In this document: positions 53,755 to 62,477 of the stretch, one piece after another
Position numbering within the stretch: position 1 is the first letter of the stretch
Layout: every line of letters begins with the position of its first letter
Assembly (NCBI GenBank): GCA_963697995.1
Contig: OY969110.1
Location: 1,550,001-1,614,000 of the forward strand
Direction of reading: 5' to 3'
Origin: MFD00082-c5 sp963697995
Lineage (GTDB): Bacteria; Chlamydiota; Chlamydiia; Chlamydiales; JAJFMB01
DNA: 64,000 nt
The notes under the pieces: model-generated
What the model saw: only the letters and a program-made list of their open reading frames with translations
Told to the model about the DNA's origin: nothing
Database searches by the model: none
Program-made: the position numbers and the translations under genes

Positions 53755-55737
53755 ATGAAAAGAGAGGAGTATGAAGCTCTTTGTGAGACCATTTGGGAGC
53801 ACAATAGACGCTATTATGAGGAAAATGCCCCGATAATTTCTGATTTTGAGTTTGATCATCTTCTTAAAAAATGTGAGGAGATTGAGGCTCTTCATCCCGA
53901 TTGGGTAACCCCCTCCTCCCCAGTTCACCGGGTCAATGAGACCCCAAGTAAGGGGTTTGTTCAAGTGGCCCATAAAGTGCCGATGTTATCGCTTGCTAAC
54001 ACCTACACTGAAGAGGAAGTGAAACAGTTTATCGACCGTTTAAAAAAACTTCTTCCGGCAGACTCCCTTTCGTTTATGTGCGAGTTAAAGATGGATGGAA
54101 CAGCCTTGTCGGTCACTTTTGAAAGGGGTATCTTTGCAAAAGCTGCGACGAGAGGGGATGGTTTTTTTGGCGATGATGTGACTCAAAACGTCAAAACGAT
54201 TGCGAATTTGCCTCTAAAACTTTTAGGAAAAAATCCGCCCGATTCTCTTGAGGTGCGAGGGGAAGTGTTTATGCCTTTAAAAGAGTTTGAAGAGTTAAAT
54301 AACGAGCGGGAGCTTTTAGGGCTTGATCCTTGGCTAAATCCTAGGAATGCAGCCGCTGGCTCCTTAAAACTTCTCGATGCAAAAGAGGTCGCTAAGCGCC
54401 CCCTTCGCGTTGCCTTCTATCAAGTGGTTTTAGAGGGTTTGAAAACGCAAAACGAGGGGTTTGAGCTTTTAAAACAATTAGGGCTTCCGCAAGTTAAGCT
54501 TAACGAGCTTTGCCATTCCACCGATGAGATTTTTTCATTTATCGAGAAAGTAAGAGTTGCCAGAAGAGAGCTTCCCTTTGAGATCGATGGGGTGGTGATT
54601 AAGTTAAACGATATTAAGATGCAAAATAAGGTGGGAGTGACGGGAAAAAGTCCTAGATGGGCTGTCGCTTATAAATTTGCGCCAGAGATTGCTGAAACAG
54701 TAGTTGAGGCCATTACCGTGCAGGTGGGAAGAACAGGCGTTTTAACCCCCGTTGCTGAATTAAAACCTGTCTTTCTTTCGGGAAGTACCATTTCAAGAGC
54801 CACTCTTCACAATGCAGAAGAGGTTATGAGGAAGGATATTCGGATTGGGGATACGGTTCTTATCGAGAAAGGGGGAGATGTGATTCCGAAAGTCTCCCAA
54901 GTTGTTTTAGAAAAAAGGAAAAAAGAGTCATCTCCGTGGCAAATGCCTTCAACTTGCCCTTGCTGCGGTGCAGATGTGGTTCACACTTCGGAGGGAGTTG
55001 CCTTCTTTTGTCCAAACGATAAGGGGTGTCCCGCTCAAGCATTGCGCCGCTTAAACCATTTTGTTGGCAAAGAGGCGTTTGATATCGAAGAGCTTGGGGT
55101 TAAAGTGATGGAGCAGCTTGTCAATAAGGGGTTTGTCAAACGACCATCAGATATTTTTGCCTTAAATGAAGAGCAGCTCTTTCAGCTCGATGGTTTTAAG
55201 GAGAAGGCCGTTTCGAATCTGTTAAAGAGCATCGAAAAGGCAAAAAAAGTAACTCTCCCCAAGTTTTTAATGGCTCTTGGGATTAAACATGTGGGAGCTC
55301 TCACAGCAGATCTTCTTGCAAGGCGTGCTCGTTCGATCGAATCGGTGATTAAATTAAGTGAAGAGGAACTTTTTGCAATCGATGGGATTGGGAAAGTGGT
55401 CGGGGCAGCTATTCTAGATTATTTTTCAACAGCTGATCATCTTATTGAGATCGAAAGACTTAAACAAAATGGGGTCGTTATTCAGGAAATGGAGAGCTCA
55501 CCTTTTTTTAATCATTTTTTTGAAGGAAAAACATTTGTATTGACGGGGACTTTAGAGAATTACACAAGACCTGGCGCGACAGCTCTCATAAGGGAAAGAG
55601 GGGGAATTGTTTCTGGTAGTGTCAGTAGGCAAACTGATTTTGTCGTAGCAGGAGAATCAGCGGGTTCAAAGCTTGATAAAGCACAAAGTTTAGGGGTTAA
55701 GATCTTGACGGAAAAAGAGTTTGAGGAGCTTCTTTAA
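53755..55737 (+). CDS. ligA: NAD-dependent DNA ligase
   Basis: Seals nicks in duplex DNA. 660 residues. The adenylation motif CELKMDGTALS has the active Lys at 112; further HHH-like and OB-fold blocks follow. Zinc ligands are seen in CPCCGADVV and FCPNDKGCPAQ, then the helix-hairpin-helix region LGIKHVGALTADLLARRA and a C-terminal BRCT (FFEGKTFVLTGTLENY...TDFVVAGESAGSKLDKAQ). Complete, ATG 53755. Its end lies 2 bp from the convergent miaB gene. Confidence 0.96.
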   Translation: MKREEYEALCETIWEHNRRYYEENAPIISDFEFDHLLKKCEEIEALHPDWVTPSSPVHRVNETPSKGFVQVAHKVPMLSLANTYTEEEVKQFIDRLKKLLPADSLSFMCELKMDGTALSVTFERGIFAKAATRGDGFFGDDVTQNVKTIANLPLKLLGKNPPDSLEVRGEVFMPLKEFEELNNERELLGLDPWLNPRNAAAGSLKLLDAKEVAKRPLRVAFYQVVLEGLKTQNEGFELLKQLGLPQVKLNELCHSTDEIFSFIEKVRVARRELPFEIDGVVIKLNDIKMQNKVGVTGKSPRWAVAYKFAPEIAETVVEAITVQVGRTGVLTPVAELKPVFLSGSTISRATLHNAEEVMRKDIRIGDTVLIEKGGDVIPKVSQVVLEKRKKESSPWQMPSTCPCCGADVVHTSEGVAFFCPNDKGCPAQALRRLNHFVGKEAFDIEELGVKVMEQLVNKGFVKRPSDIFALNEEQLFQLDGFKEKAVSNLLKSIEKAKKVTLPKFLMALGIKHVGALTADLLARRARSIESVIKLSEEELFAIDGIGKVVGAAILDYFSTADHLIEIERLKQNGVVIQEMESSPFFNHFFEGKTFVLTGTLENYTRPGATALIRERGGIVSGSVSRQTDFVVAGESAGSKLDKAQSLGVKILTEKEFEELL

Positions 55738-55739
55738 CT

Positions 55740-57065
55740 TCAATTGGATGAGATAAGCTCTCCAATAAGCGTTTGATGAGTAAAGCTGTGGATTTTAACT
55801 TTTTGGAGCGTTCCTACCATCTGCTCATGTCCTTTGAAAATCACGTTTTTCCAGCAGCGTGTTTTTCCCTTGAAGAAAGAAGGGTCTTTGCTAGTCGCTT
55901 TTTCGACTAAAACCTCGACAGTCTCTCCTAAAATCGCTTCTCGCTGTTTCGCATAAATCCCCTCTTGGAGGGTGATCAGCCTTTGGAGTCGGTTTTCTTT
56001 CACGTCTTCTGGAACATCGTCTTTCCAACGCATCGCAGGAGTTCCTTTTCGAGGACTGTAGGTAAAAAGGTAGGCAACGGAAAACTCGATCTCTTTTAAT
56101 CTTTCATAAGTCTCTAAAAATTCCTCCTCAGTTTCCGTTGGAAACCCGACGATAATATCAGTTCCAAGGGTCACTTGAGGCACAATCTCTTTTAACATCG
56201 CAACTTTCTCAAGATACTGCTCCACGGTATAAATCCGGTGCATTTTCTTCAAAATCCGATTTGAGCCCGCTTGCATGGGAAAATGAACAAACTCCGTAAG
56301 AGTCCTTAAATCTCTTGTCGCTTCCATCAACTCTCTTGTGATATCGACAGGGTGGCTTGTCATGTAACGCACCCGCTCAATTCCCGGGATTTTGTCAATT
56401 TCGTAGAGAAGATCGTGAAACCTTAAGTTCCAATCGGGTTGATCCTTCCCGTAGCTGTTGACGTTTTGACCAAGAAGGGTGATCTCTTTATAACCGGTTT
56501 CAGAAAGTTTTTTACACTCCTCGAGAATGTGCGCTTTTGGACGGGATACCTCGGGCCCTCTTGTATAAGGAACGACGCAGTAAGTACAAAATTTATCACA
56601 TCCTCTAATGATCGAAACGTAGGCGCTTACTTTGTTGTCTCTTGAAGCATTCGTATAATCTAGCTCAAATTGAAATTGATTGTCTGTTCTAATCGATTGT
56701 TTACCACCACTTAACGCTTCATCTAAAACAGCATCGAGATCGTGGATATTATTAGTTCCTAAAATAAAATCTATATGGGGAAGTTTTCGGAATAAAGTTT
56801 CTTTTTTAGCGTTTGCCATGCATCCGGTGACCCCGATCATGGCATCCCTTTTTCTTCTCGTGCCGAGAAGGCCAAGCTTTCCCATCACCTTTCTCTCCGC
56901 TAAATCTCTAATGGAACAGGTGTTAAAAATGAGAAGATCTGCCATCTCTTCGTCTTGAAGCCTTGTTAAGCCTCGCCTCTCGAGTTGACCTGCCATGACT
57001 TCCGAGTCGAGCTCGTTCATCTGGCATCCATAGGTTTTGATGTAAAAAGTCTTTGGATTGTGCAT
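55740..57065 (-). CDS. miaB: tRNA-2-methylthio-N6-dimethylallyladenosine synthase
   Basis: Radical-SAM methylthiotransferase for i6A37. 441 residues. KTYGCQMNELDSEVMAG and FNTCSIRDLAERKVMGKLG are the UPF0004 hallmarks, with VTGCMANAKK the third Cys. Radical-SAM motif CDKFCTYCVVPYTRGPEVSR follows, then a C-terminal TRAM domain. Start ATG 57065. Convergent with ligA. Confidence 0.95.
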   Translation of the reverse strand: MHNPKTFYIKTYGCQMNELDSEVMAGQLERRGLTRLQDEEMADLLIFNTCSIRDLAERKVMGKLGLLGTRRKRDAMIGVTGCMANAKKETLFRKLPHIDFILGTNNIHDLDAVLDEALSGGKQSIRTDNQFQFELDYTNASRDNKVSAYVSIIRGCDKFCTYCVVPYTRGPEVSRPKAHILEECKKLSETGYKEITLLGQNVNSYGKDQPDWNLRFHDLLYEIDKIPGIERVRYMTSHPVDITRELMEATRDLRTLTEFVHFPMQAGSNRILKKMHRIYTVEQYLEKVAMLKEIVPQVTLGTDIIVGFPTETEEEFLETYERLKEIEFSVAYLFTYSPRKGTPAMRWKDDVPEDVKENRLQRLITLQEGIYAKQREAILGETVEVLVEKATSKDPSFFKGKTRCWKNVIFKGHEQMVGTLQKVKIHSFTHQTLIGELISSN

Positions 57066-57275
57066 AAGGCTTTAGATTCTATCTGAAAATACATTTGTAT
57101 ATCAATAGAAGAGTGGTTCTTAGCTCGGTAAAGTCACGTTAAAAAAAAAGTTTTGTGTAATGGGAGTTTATCGAGTTAGAAGGAAATCGCTTATTCTATT
57201 GAAAATTGTTGGCAAAAAATCGGAAAACCAGATATGATCATTCCTTTACAACATGTGTTCTTAAGGAAATTCAAT

Positions 57276-57731
57276 ATGACTTATAAAAAACCTGCAAATC
57301 ATGAGAAGACGACTCTTTTAAGCGAAGATGAAGTCGTGCACAGCTGGTTCGTACTCGATCTTGCTGGAAAGACGCTTGGACGAGCGGCTTCAGAGATTGC
57401 AAAAATTTTACGCGGTAAACACAAGCCTACTTACAATCCAGCCGCTGACTGTGGCGATGGAGTCATCGTTCTTAATGCTGATAAGTTGGTTGTTACAGGA
57501 AATAAACAAGCTCAAAAAAATTACTACTATTACACTGGTTTTTCGAGCGGTCTTCGTGCAGTTCCTTACGAGGTGATGCTGAAGAGAAAGCCTGATTACA
57601 TCATTACACATGCTGTTAAGGGGATGGTCCCAAGAACAAAGCTTGGACGAAAAGTGATGAAGCGTCTTCGTGTTTACAAAGGGGCTGAGCATGATATGCA
57701 AGCTCAAAAACCAATAAAAGTGAATATCTAA
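57276..57731 (+). CDS. rplM: Ribosomal protein L13
   Basis: 50S subunit protein; 151 residues from ATG 57276 (AAGGAA upstream; a longer frame from 57234 is not conserved). Family features: WFVLDLAGKTLGRAASEIAKIL, YNPAADCGDGVIVLNADKLVVTG and MVPRTKLGRKVMKRLRVYKG. The N-terminal extension before WFV is about 20 residues, slightly longer than usual. Paired with rpsI in the universal order. Confidence 0.96.
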   Translation: MTYKKPANHEKTTLLSEDEVVHSWFVLDLAGKTLGRAASEIAKILRGKHKPTYNPAADCGDGVIVLNADKLVVTGNKQAQKNYYYYTGFSSGLRAVPYEVMLKRKPDYIITHAVKGMVPRTKLGRKVMKRLRVYKGAEHDMQAQKPIKVNI

Positions 57732-57750
57732 AATTAGAGGCTAAGAAAAT

Positions 57751-58140
57751 ATGATCGATGAGAGAGTAGCTACTGGAAGACGCAAAACTGCGGTTGCTTC
57801 TGTTCGTTTAAGACAAGGAAGTGGAAAAATTGATATCAATGGTCGTGCTTTTGATGAATATTTTCCGTTAGACATTCAGCGTCGTTTAGTCCTGTCTCCT
57901 TTTGAAAAAATTGGAGGGCATTCGGCTCACGATATTATCATTCGCGTGAATGGTGGTGGAATCGAAGCACAAGCAGTTGCTATTCGCCTTGGAATCACCC
58001 GTACTCTTTGCGTGGGTAATGAAGAGCTCCAAAGACATTTTAAAGATTTGGGCTATTTGACACGCGATCCACGTAAGAAAGAGCGTAAGAAATACGGTCA
58101 GCCTGGAGCACGTAAACGCTTCCAATTCTCAAAACGTTAA
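57751..58140 (+). CDS. rpsI: Ribosomal protein S9
   Basis: 30S subunit protein, 129 residues. ATGRRKTAVASVRL at the N-terminus and the basic tail KYGQPGARKRFQFSKR at the C-terminus are diagnostic. Located 19 bp after rplM and followed by a terminator. Confidence 0.97.
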   Translation: MIDERVATGRRKTAVASVRLRQGSGKIDINGRAFDEYFPLDIQRRLVLSPFEKIGGHSAHDIIIRVNGGGIEAQAVAIRLGITRTLCVGNEELQRHFKDLGYLTRDPRKKERKKYGQPGARKRFQFSKR

Positions 58141-58148
58141 TGTATATT

Positions 58149-58177
58149 CTGAATGGCGGCATAAAGTCGCCATTCAG
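58149..58177 (+). terminator. Terminator of rplM-rpsI
   Basis: A perfect 10-bp stem, ctgaatggcg at 58149-58158 and cgccattcag at 58168-58177, followed by a TTAAATTTTTT tail. It separates the ribosomal unit from the NfeD cluster. Confidence 0.85.
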
Positions 58178-58206
58178 AGTGTTAAATTTTTTGCGAGGTT
58201 TTGGAA

Positions 58207-59727
58207 ATGCGTTTTTTTACTTTATTCATTCTCTTAACCTTTTCTCTTTTGGCCGGCGAGCCTGTTTCTTCAAAGCAAACTATCGGATATATTCATATAG
58301 GTGATCACGAGACGCCTATTTCTCAGTCGACTTGGATCTATGTTAAGTCAGCTCTCGATTACTATAAGACAAAAAAACCCGCTTTTGTGATTTTGCACCT
58401 CAATACTCCGGGTGGTGAAGTGTTTGCTGCTCAAAAAATTTCTGACGCTTTAAAAACTTTAGATACACAGGAGGGCATTCCTGTGGTTGCCCTGATCGAT
58501 AATTGGGCTATTTCAGCAGGGGCGATGTTAGCCTACTCATGCCGAGAGATCGTTTCCGTAAAAGATGGCATAATGGGTGCCGCTGAGCCTGTGATTGTCG
58601 GGCAAAGTGGGCAAATGGAGAAAGCTTCCGAAAAGGTGAATTCAGCGATAAGAGCCGATTTTGCGGCAAGAGCTAGTTTTTTCGATAGAAACCCGTTAAT
58701 TGCCGAAGCGATGGTTGACAGCGATATGATTGTTGTCAAAAGAGAGGGGCAAATCATCTCTCTTGAAAAAGAGGATGAGATTAAAGGCTCAGACGAAGTG
58801 ATCTCGAGGAAGGGGAAGCTTTTAACTTTAGATGCGAAAAGTATGAAAGAGCTTGGGGTTGTCAACTTTGTGCTGCAACCAAAAAAGCTTGAACCGATCA
58901 CCAAAGAAGAACAAGAGAGGGGGATTTGGCCTTTCAGTAAAGAGCTTCTTTTTCAAGACCCTCAATTTGAGAAGTATTCCAGTGCCGTTGTCGATCGGTA
59001 TCAAATGGATTTTAAAACAACTTTTTTGACCTGGCTTTCCCATCCTGTTGTGGCCTCTCTTCTCTCTTTGGGGTTAATGCTAGGTCTTTATATGGAAATA
59101 AGCTCTCCTGGATTTGGATTTCCCGCAGCTCTTGCGCTAACGTGCCTGGGGTTGATTATTCTCTCAAGCTTTGCTCTTGAAATTGGGGGGTGGCTTGAGG
59201 TTATTTTGTTGATTTTAGGTTTAAGTCTTTTTTTTATAGACTTATTTCTCATTCCGACATTTGGACTCATGGGGATCATAGGGTTAGTGTTAGCTTTGAT
59301 CGGTTTTTTGTGTCTTGCAATACCCGGTCTTACAGCAGCAAATTACGAGTTTGATACGGGCACTTTTAATGCCGCGGGGCAAGCCTTCATTGATAGACTG
59401 GGGTGGCTATCAGCCACTTTTCTTTTAGGGTGCCTCTTGATTGTGCTTCTTGCACGCTATGTCACGCCGAAGTTTTATGCCTTAACTCGTCTTGTATTGA
59501 CAGGATCTGAGCAGGAAGCGTATTTTGCAGGAGTTAACCCTAAAGACTTACCAAAAGTTGGGGCTCAAGGTCAGGTCGTAGCCACTTTAAGACCCTCTGG
59601 TAAGATTGAGGTTTTAGGAGATATTTACGAAGCGATGACAGAAGGCAGTTTTATCGAAAAGGGGGAAACAGTTGTGGTGACAAAAGTGATGGGTAGTTCA
59701 GTTGTTGTCGAAAGGAGGCTCCCTTGA
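58207..59727 (+). CDS. Long-form NfeD/ClpP-class membrane protease
   Basis: 506 residues. ATG 58207 follows GAGG. A signal peptide MRFFTLFILLTFSLLAGEP precedes a ClpP/SppA-type protease domain: HLNTPGGEVFAAQKI with the oxyanion glycines and NWAISAGAMLAYSC with the nucleophile Ser, followed after about 60 residues by a possible catalytic Lys. The C-terminal part has four to five helices and an NfeD OB-fold domain (GAQGQVVATLRPSGKIEVLGDIYEA). The partner of flotillin-type proteins; clusters with floA in many bacteria. Confidence 0.88.
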   Translation: MRFFTLFILLTFSLLAGEPVSSKQTIGYIHIGDHETPISQSTWIYVKSALDYYKTKKPAFVILHLNTPGGEVFAAQKISDALKTLDTQEGIPVVALIDNWAISAGAMLAYSCREIVSVKDGIMGAAEPVIVGQSGQMEKASEKVNSAIRADFAARASFFDRNPLIAEAMVDSDMIVVKREGQIISLEKEDEIKGSDEVISRKGKLLTLDAKSMKELGVVNFVLQPKKLEPITKEEQERGIWPFSKELLFQDPQFEKYSSAVVDRYQMDFKTTFLTWLSHPVVASLLSLGLMLGLYMEISSPGFGFPAALALTCLGLIILSSFALEIGGWLEVILLILGLSLFFIDLFLIPTFGLMGIIGLVLALIGFLCLAIPGLTAANYEFDTGTFNAAGQAFIDRLGWLSATFLLGCLLIVLLARYVTPKFYALTRLVLTGSEQEAYFAGVNPKDLPKVGAQGQVVATLRPSGKIEVLGDIYEAMTEGSFIEKGETVVVTKVMGSSVVVERRLP

Positions 59728-60185
59728 TCCCGTTTTTACTCCTTTTTATAGGTCTTTTGCTTGTCTTTATCGAATTTTTCATGCCGGGCGCGATCATGGG
59801 CGTTTTGGGAATCCTTTTTGTTTTAGTCTCTTTTTTTTACTACGCCAGTCAAAGCTCTTCTGTTTTAGCAACCTCGATTTTTGTTCTTTTTGGCATTTTG
59901 TCGTTAGTGACAGTCGTACGGCTCACTTTAAAATATTTAATGAATTCAAAAGATGAGAAAGGGTTTGCGCTTCATACCGATCAAGAAGGGTACATGGCGT
60001 CTGTTTTCGATAAAGAGCAGATAGGGAAGGAAGGGGTTGTTTTAACAGATTTAAAGCCGGGTGGGCGGATTGTGATCGAAGGAAAAACTCATCAAGCAAT
60101 TTCAGTTGGTGGTTACATTCCGGCAGGGGATAAAATTTTAGTGATTAGAGGTGAGGGGATAAATTTAATTGTGAAAAGGATTTAG
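59724..60185 (+). CDS. Short-form NfeD membrane protein
   Basis: 153 residues; the TTG start 59724 overlaps the upstream stop, with a perfect AAAGGAGG site. Three to four N-terminal helices (FLLLFIGLLLVFIEFFMPGAIMGVLG) and a C-terminal OB-fold domain (GKEGVVLTDLKPGGRIVIEG). It probably interacts with FloA encoded next. Its stop overlaps the floA GTG start by one base. Confidence 0.85.
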   Translation: MIPFLLLFIGLLLVFIEFFMPGAIMGVLGILFVLVSFFYYASQSSSVLATSIFVLFGILSLVTVVRLTLKYLMNSKDEKGFALHTDQEGYMASVFDKEQIGKEGVVLTDLKPGGRIVIEGKTHQAISVGGYIPAGDKILVIRGEGINLIVKRI

Positions 60186-61189
60186 TGAATATGATACAAC
60201 TAGTTTTAGCCGATGTTGGCGGAGGCATTTTTTACGGGCTCTTTATTATATTGGCCGCGATTTTGCTCATGTTTCTTGCCATCATGGGTCGATTTATCAG
60301 CCTTTGGTTTCGCGCTTTTATCTCAGGGACGCCGATCCCTTTTTTCAACATCATCGGGATGAGTATGAGAAAAATTCCTGCCGTTCTGATCGTCGATGCC
60401 AAAATTGCCTTGTTTAAGGCGGGGTTAAAGCAAATTTCTGTCGCCGATTTAGAGACGCACTACTTAGCAGGCGGTCATATTGATCAGGTGGTCGGAGCGA
60501 TGATTGCAGGAGATAAAGCGAATTTAGACCTTGACTGGAGACGAGCGACAGCGATTGACTTGGCGGGAAGAAACTTGCGCCAGGCGGTTGAAACCTCTGT
60601 TTATCCAAAAGTGATCGATTGTCCAGAAAAAGGGTATATGACGGGCGTTGCAAAAGATGGGATTCAGATCAATGTTCGCGCGCGGGTGACCGTCAGAACA
60701 AATATACCTCAGCTTGTTGGGGGAGCAACAGAGGAAACGATTATAGCTCGAGTAGGGGAAGGGATTGTGAGTGCTATCGGAGGATCTGAAACGCATCTTC
60801 AAGTTCTTGAGTCTCCTCAAAAAATTTCAAAGCTTGTCCTCGACAAAGGTCTTGATTCATCGACTGCTTACCAAATCCTTTCGATCGATATCGTTGAGAT
60901 GCATTTGGGTGAAAATATTGGAGCTAAATTGCGAGCTGACAAAGCGGAATCAGATAAAAGGATTGCACAAGCTGAAGCTGAAAAAAGGCGCGCTATGGCT
61001 GTTGCTTGGGAGCAGGAGAATATTGCAAAACTTGTAGAGGCTCAAGCTGCGGTACCCCTTGCGATGGCAGAAGCGTTTAGAAAGGGCAATCTTGGAGTTA
61101 TGGATTACCAAAGATTACAAAACCTTCAAGCTGATACCGATATGAGAAAATCACTTTCAGAACCCACTGAAAAGGATCACCACTCATGA
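60185..61189 (+). CDS. floA: Flotillin-like membrane-microdomain protein FloA
   Basis: 334 residues from GTG 60185 (ATG 60191 is an equal alternative). An N-terminal membrane hairpin (FYGLFIILAAILLMFLAIMG) is followed by an SPFH/PHB domain with GLKQISVADLETHYLAGGHID and VTVRTNIPQLVGGATEETIIARVGEGIV, and a coiled-coil rich in Ala/Glu (RIAQAEAEKRRAMAVAWEQENIAK). The order NfeD-NfeD-FloA is typical. Role: scaffold of functional membrane domains. Confidence 0.93.
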   Translation: MNMIQLVLADVGGGIFYGLFIILAAILLMFLAIMGRFISLWFRAFISGTPIPFFNIIGMSMRKIPAVLIVDAKIALFKAGLKQISVADLETHYLAGGHIDQVVGAMIAGDKANLDLDWRRATAIDLAGRNLRQAVETSVYPKVIDCPEKGYMTGVAKDGIQINVRARVTVRTNIPQLVGGATEETIIARVGEGIVSAIGGSETHLQVLESPQKISKLVLDKGLDSSTAYQILSIDIVEMHLGENIGAKLRADKAESDKRIAQAEAEKRRAMAVAWEQENIAKLVEAQAAVPLAMAEAFRKGNLGVMDYQRLQNLQADTDMRKSLSEPTEKDHHS

Positions 61190-61539
61190 ACTTCTTAGAT
61201 CTCTTTGGACTTTTGATGATGTTTTTGGCTCTTTTTTTTTGGGGAATCAAGAAAAAAAGTCCAGAGGAGTCGTTGAGAGAGGAGCTTGAGAATGCTCTTA
61301 CAGAATTTGAAGAGGAAGAGGAGGAGCTGAAGAGGTCTCATCGTCCCCCTCCTCCCCCTCAACATCCTTTTCCATTAAAAGAGATAAAAAAAACAGAACC
61401 TAAAAAAAAAGATGCCTATGCCATCCTTTCAAAGAAAAGAAAGTTGCCTGCGAGGCTAAACGTTAACACCTTAAAAGAGGCTATTATTTTAAAAACTCTT
61501 TTTGATAAACCAAAAGCCTTAGATGATAGAGTCTATTAA
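61186..61539 (+). CDS. Small membrane-anchored basic protein
   Basis: 117 residues. An N-terminal hydrophobic segment (LFGLLMMFLALFFWGI), then an acidic stretch (LTEFEEEEEELKRS), a Pro-rich linker (HRPPPPPQHP) and a Lys-rich C-terminus. ATGA overlap of 4 bp with floA and a 17-bp overlap with yggS point to a single operon. Function unknown; it may link FloA to another partner. Confidence 0.65.
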   Translation: MNFLDLFGLLMMFLALFFWGIKKKSPEESLREELENALTEFEEEEEELKRSHRPPPPPQHPFPLKEIKKTEPKKKDAYAILSKKRKLPARLNVNTLKEAIILKTLFDKPKALDDRVY

Positions 61540-62182
61540 ATCTGTTTTGGAAAAGATAAAATTGACGGCCGAAAAATCGGGGCGCTCTCCTAAAGAGATC
61601 ACGTTAGTGGCCGTCACAAAAACGCATCCTCTCACCGAATGTTTGCCTCTCTTGGAGGATGGAATCACCCACTTTGGAGAAAATCGATTGGAGGAGGCGT
61701 TTGAAAAAATGGAGGGGGCTCCGAAAGAGATTAAGTGGCATTTTATTGGTTCGCTCCAGAGAAAAAAAGTGCCCAAAATTATCGGGCGATTCTCTTTAAT
61801 TCAATCAGTTGATTCTTTTGAGCTTGCAGAAAAAATCTCTGAATGCAGTCTAAAGGCCTCCCTTAAAACGTCTATTTTAATTCAGGTAAACACCTCTTCT
61901 GAATTAAGTAAGCATGGGTTTAAACCGCAGGATTTAAAAGAGTTGTTTCCTTCTCTTTTGACCCTTGAAGGAGTCAAAATTGAGGGGTTGATGACGATGG
62001 CCCCTTTAACTGAAGATAAACAAATTATTAGAAAAACATTTTCTCTTTTGAGAGAACTTAAAGAAGAGTTAGAAAAGGTTCATCCCATGCCTCATCTTTC
62101 GATGGGGATGAGTAACGATTTTGAGATGGCGATTGAGGAAGGGGCGACCCTTTTAAGAATTGGGACAGCTCTTTTTGAATAA
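61523..62182 (+). CDS. PLP homeostasis protein (YggS/PROSC family)
   Basis: 219 residues, a single-domain TIM-barrel PLP-binding protein. The PLP lysine is in VAVTKTHPL at residue 33; HFGENRLEEAFEKM, WHFIGSLQRKKV and LSMGMSNDFEMAIEEGATLLRIGTALFE are family motifs. It buffers pyridoxal phosphate. Overlaps the previous gene and ends 1 bp before MITE copy J. Confidence 0.93.
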   Translation: MIESIKSVLEKIKLTAEKSGRSPKEITLVAVTKTHPLTECLPLLEDGITHFGENRLEEAFEKMEGAPKEIKWHFIGSLQRKKVPKIIGRFSLIQSVDSFELAEKISECSLKASLKTSILIQVNTSSELSKHGFKPQDLKELFPSLLTLEGVKIEGLMTMAPLTEDKQIIRKTFSLLRELKEELEKVHPMPHLSMGMSNDFEMAIEEGATLLRIGTALFE

Positions 62183-62183
62183 T

Positions 62184-62348
62184 TAGTCGGCCCTTAAAAA
62201 GTCCTCTCCAATAAAAAGTGATCCTTTTGCAACAAAAAAAGCGGTGAACGACGCTTACCCCCTCTTCTCGGGGTTTGGTGAGGAGTAAAACGCATTTTTT
62301 GTCAAAAGGGGCACTTTTTATTGGAGAGGACTTTTTCAGGACCGACTA
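62184..62348 (-). mobile_element. MITE-like element, copy J (short form)
   Basis: 165 bp from TAGTCGGCCCTTAAAAAG to CAGGACCGACTA. It is the reverse complement of the short form F, with gcggtgaacgacgc on the left and gggtttggtgaggag on the right. The flanking bases read aat/TAGTC...GACTA/att, compatible with a TA duplication. The remaining spacer to 62477 is AT-rich with no gene. Confidence 0.85.
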
Positions 62349-62477
62349 ATTAGATAATTGCCTTTATAATGATATTGCTCTATTATTTTGGAAATAGCAA
62401 TTTTGTTCGAAAAAAATCGAACGTTTTAAGATGGAATTACTTAAGGAATTTTTAAAAGAATTAAAAAAGGTTTTCAA

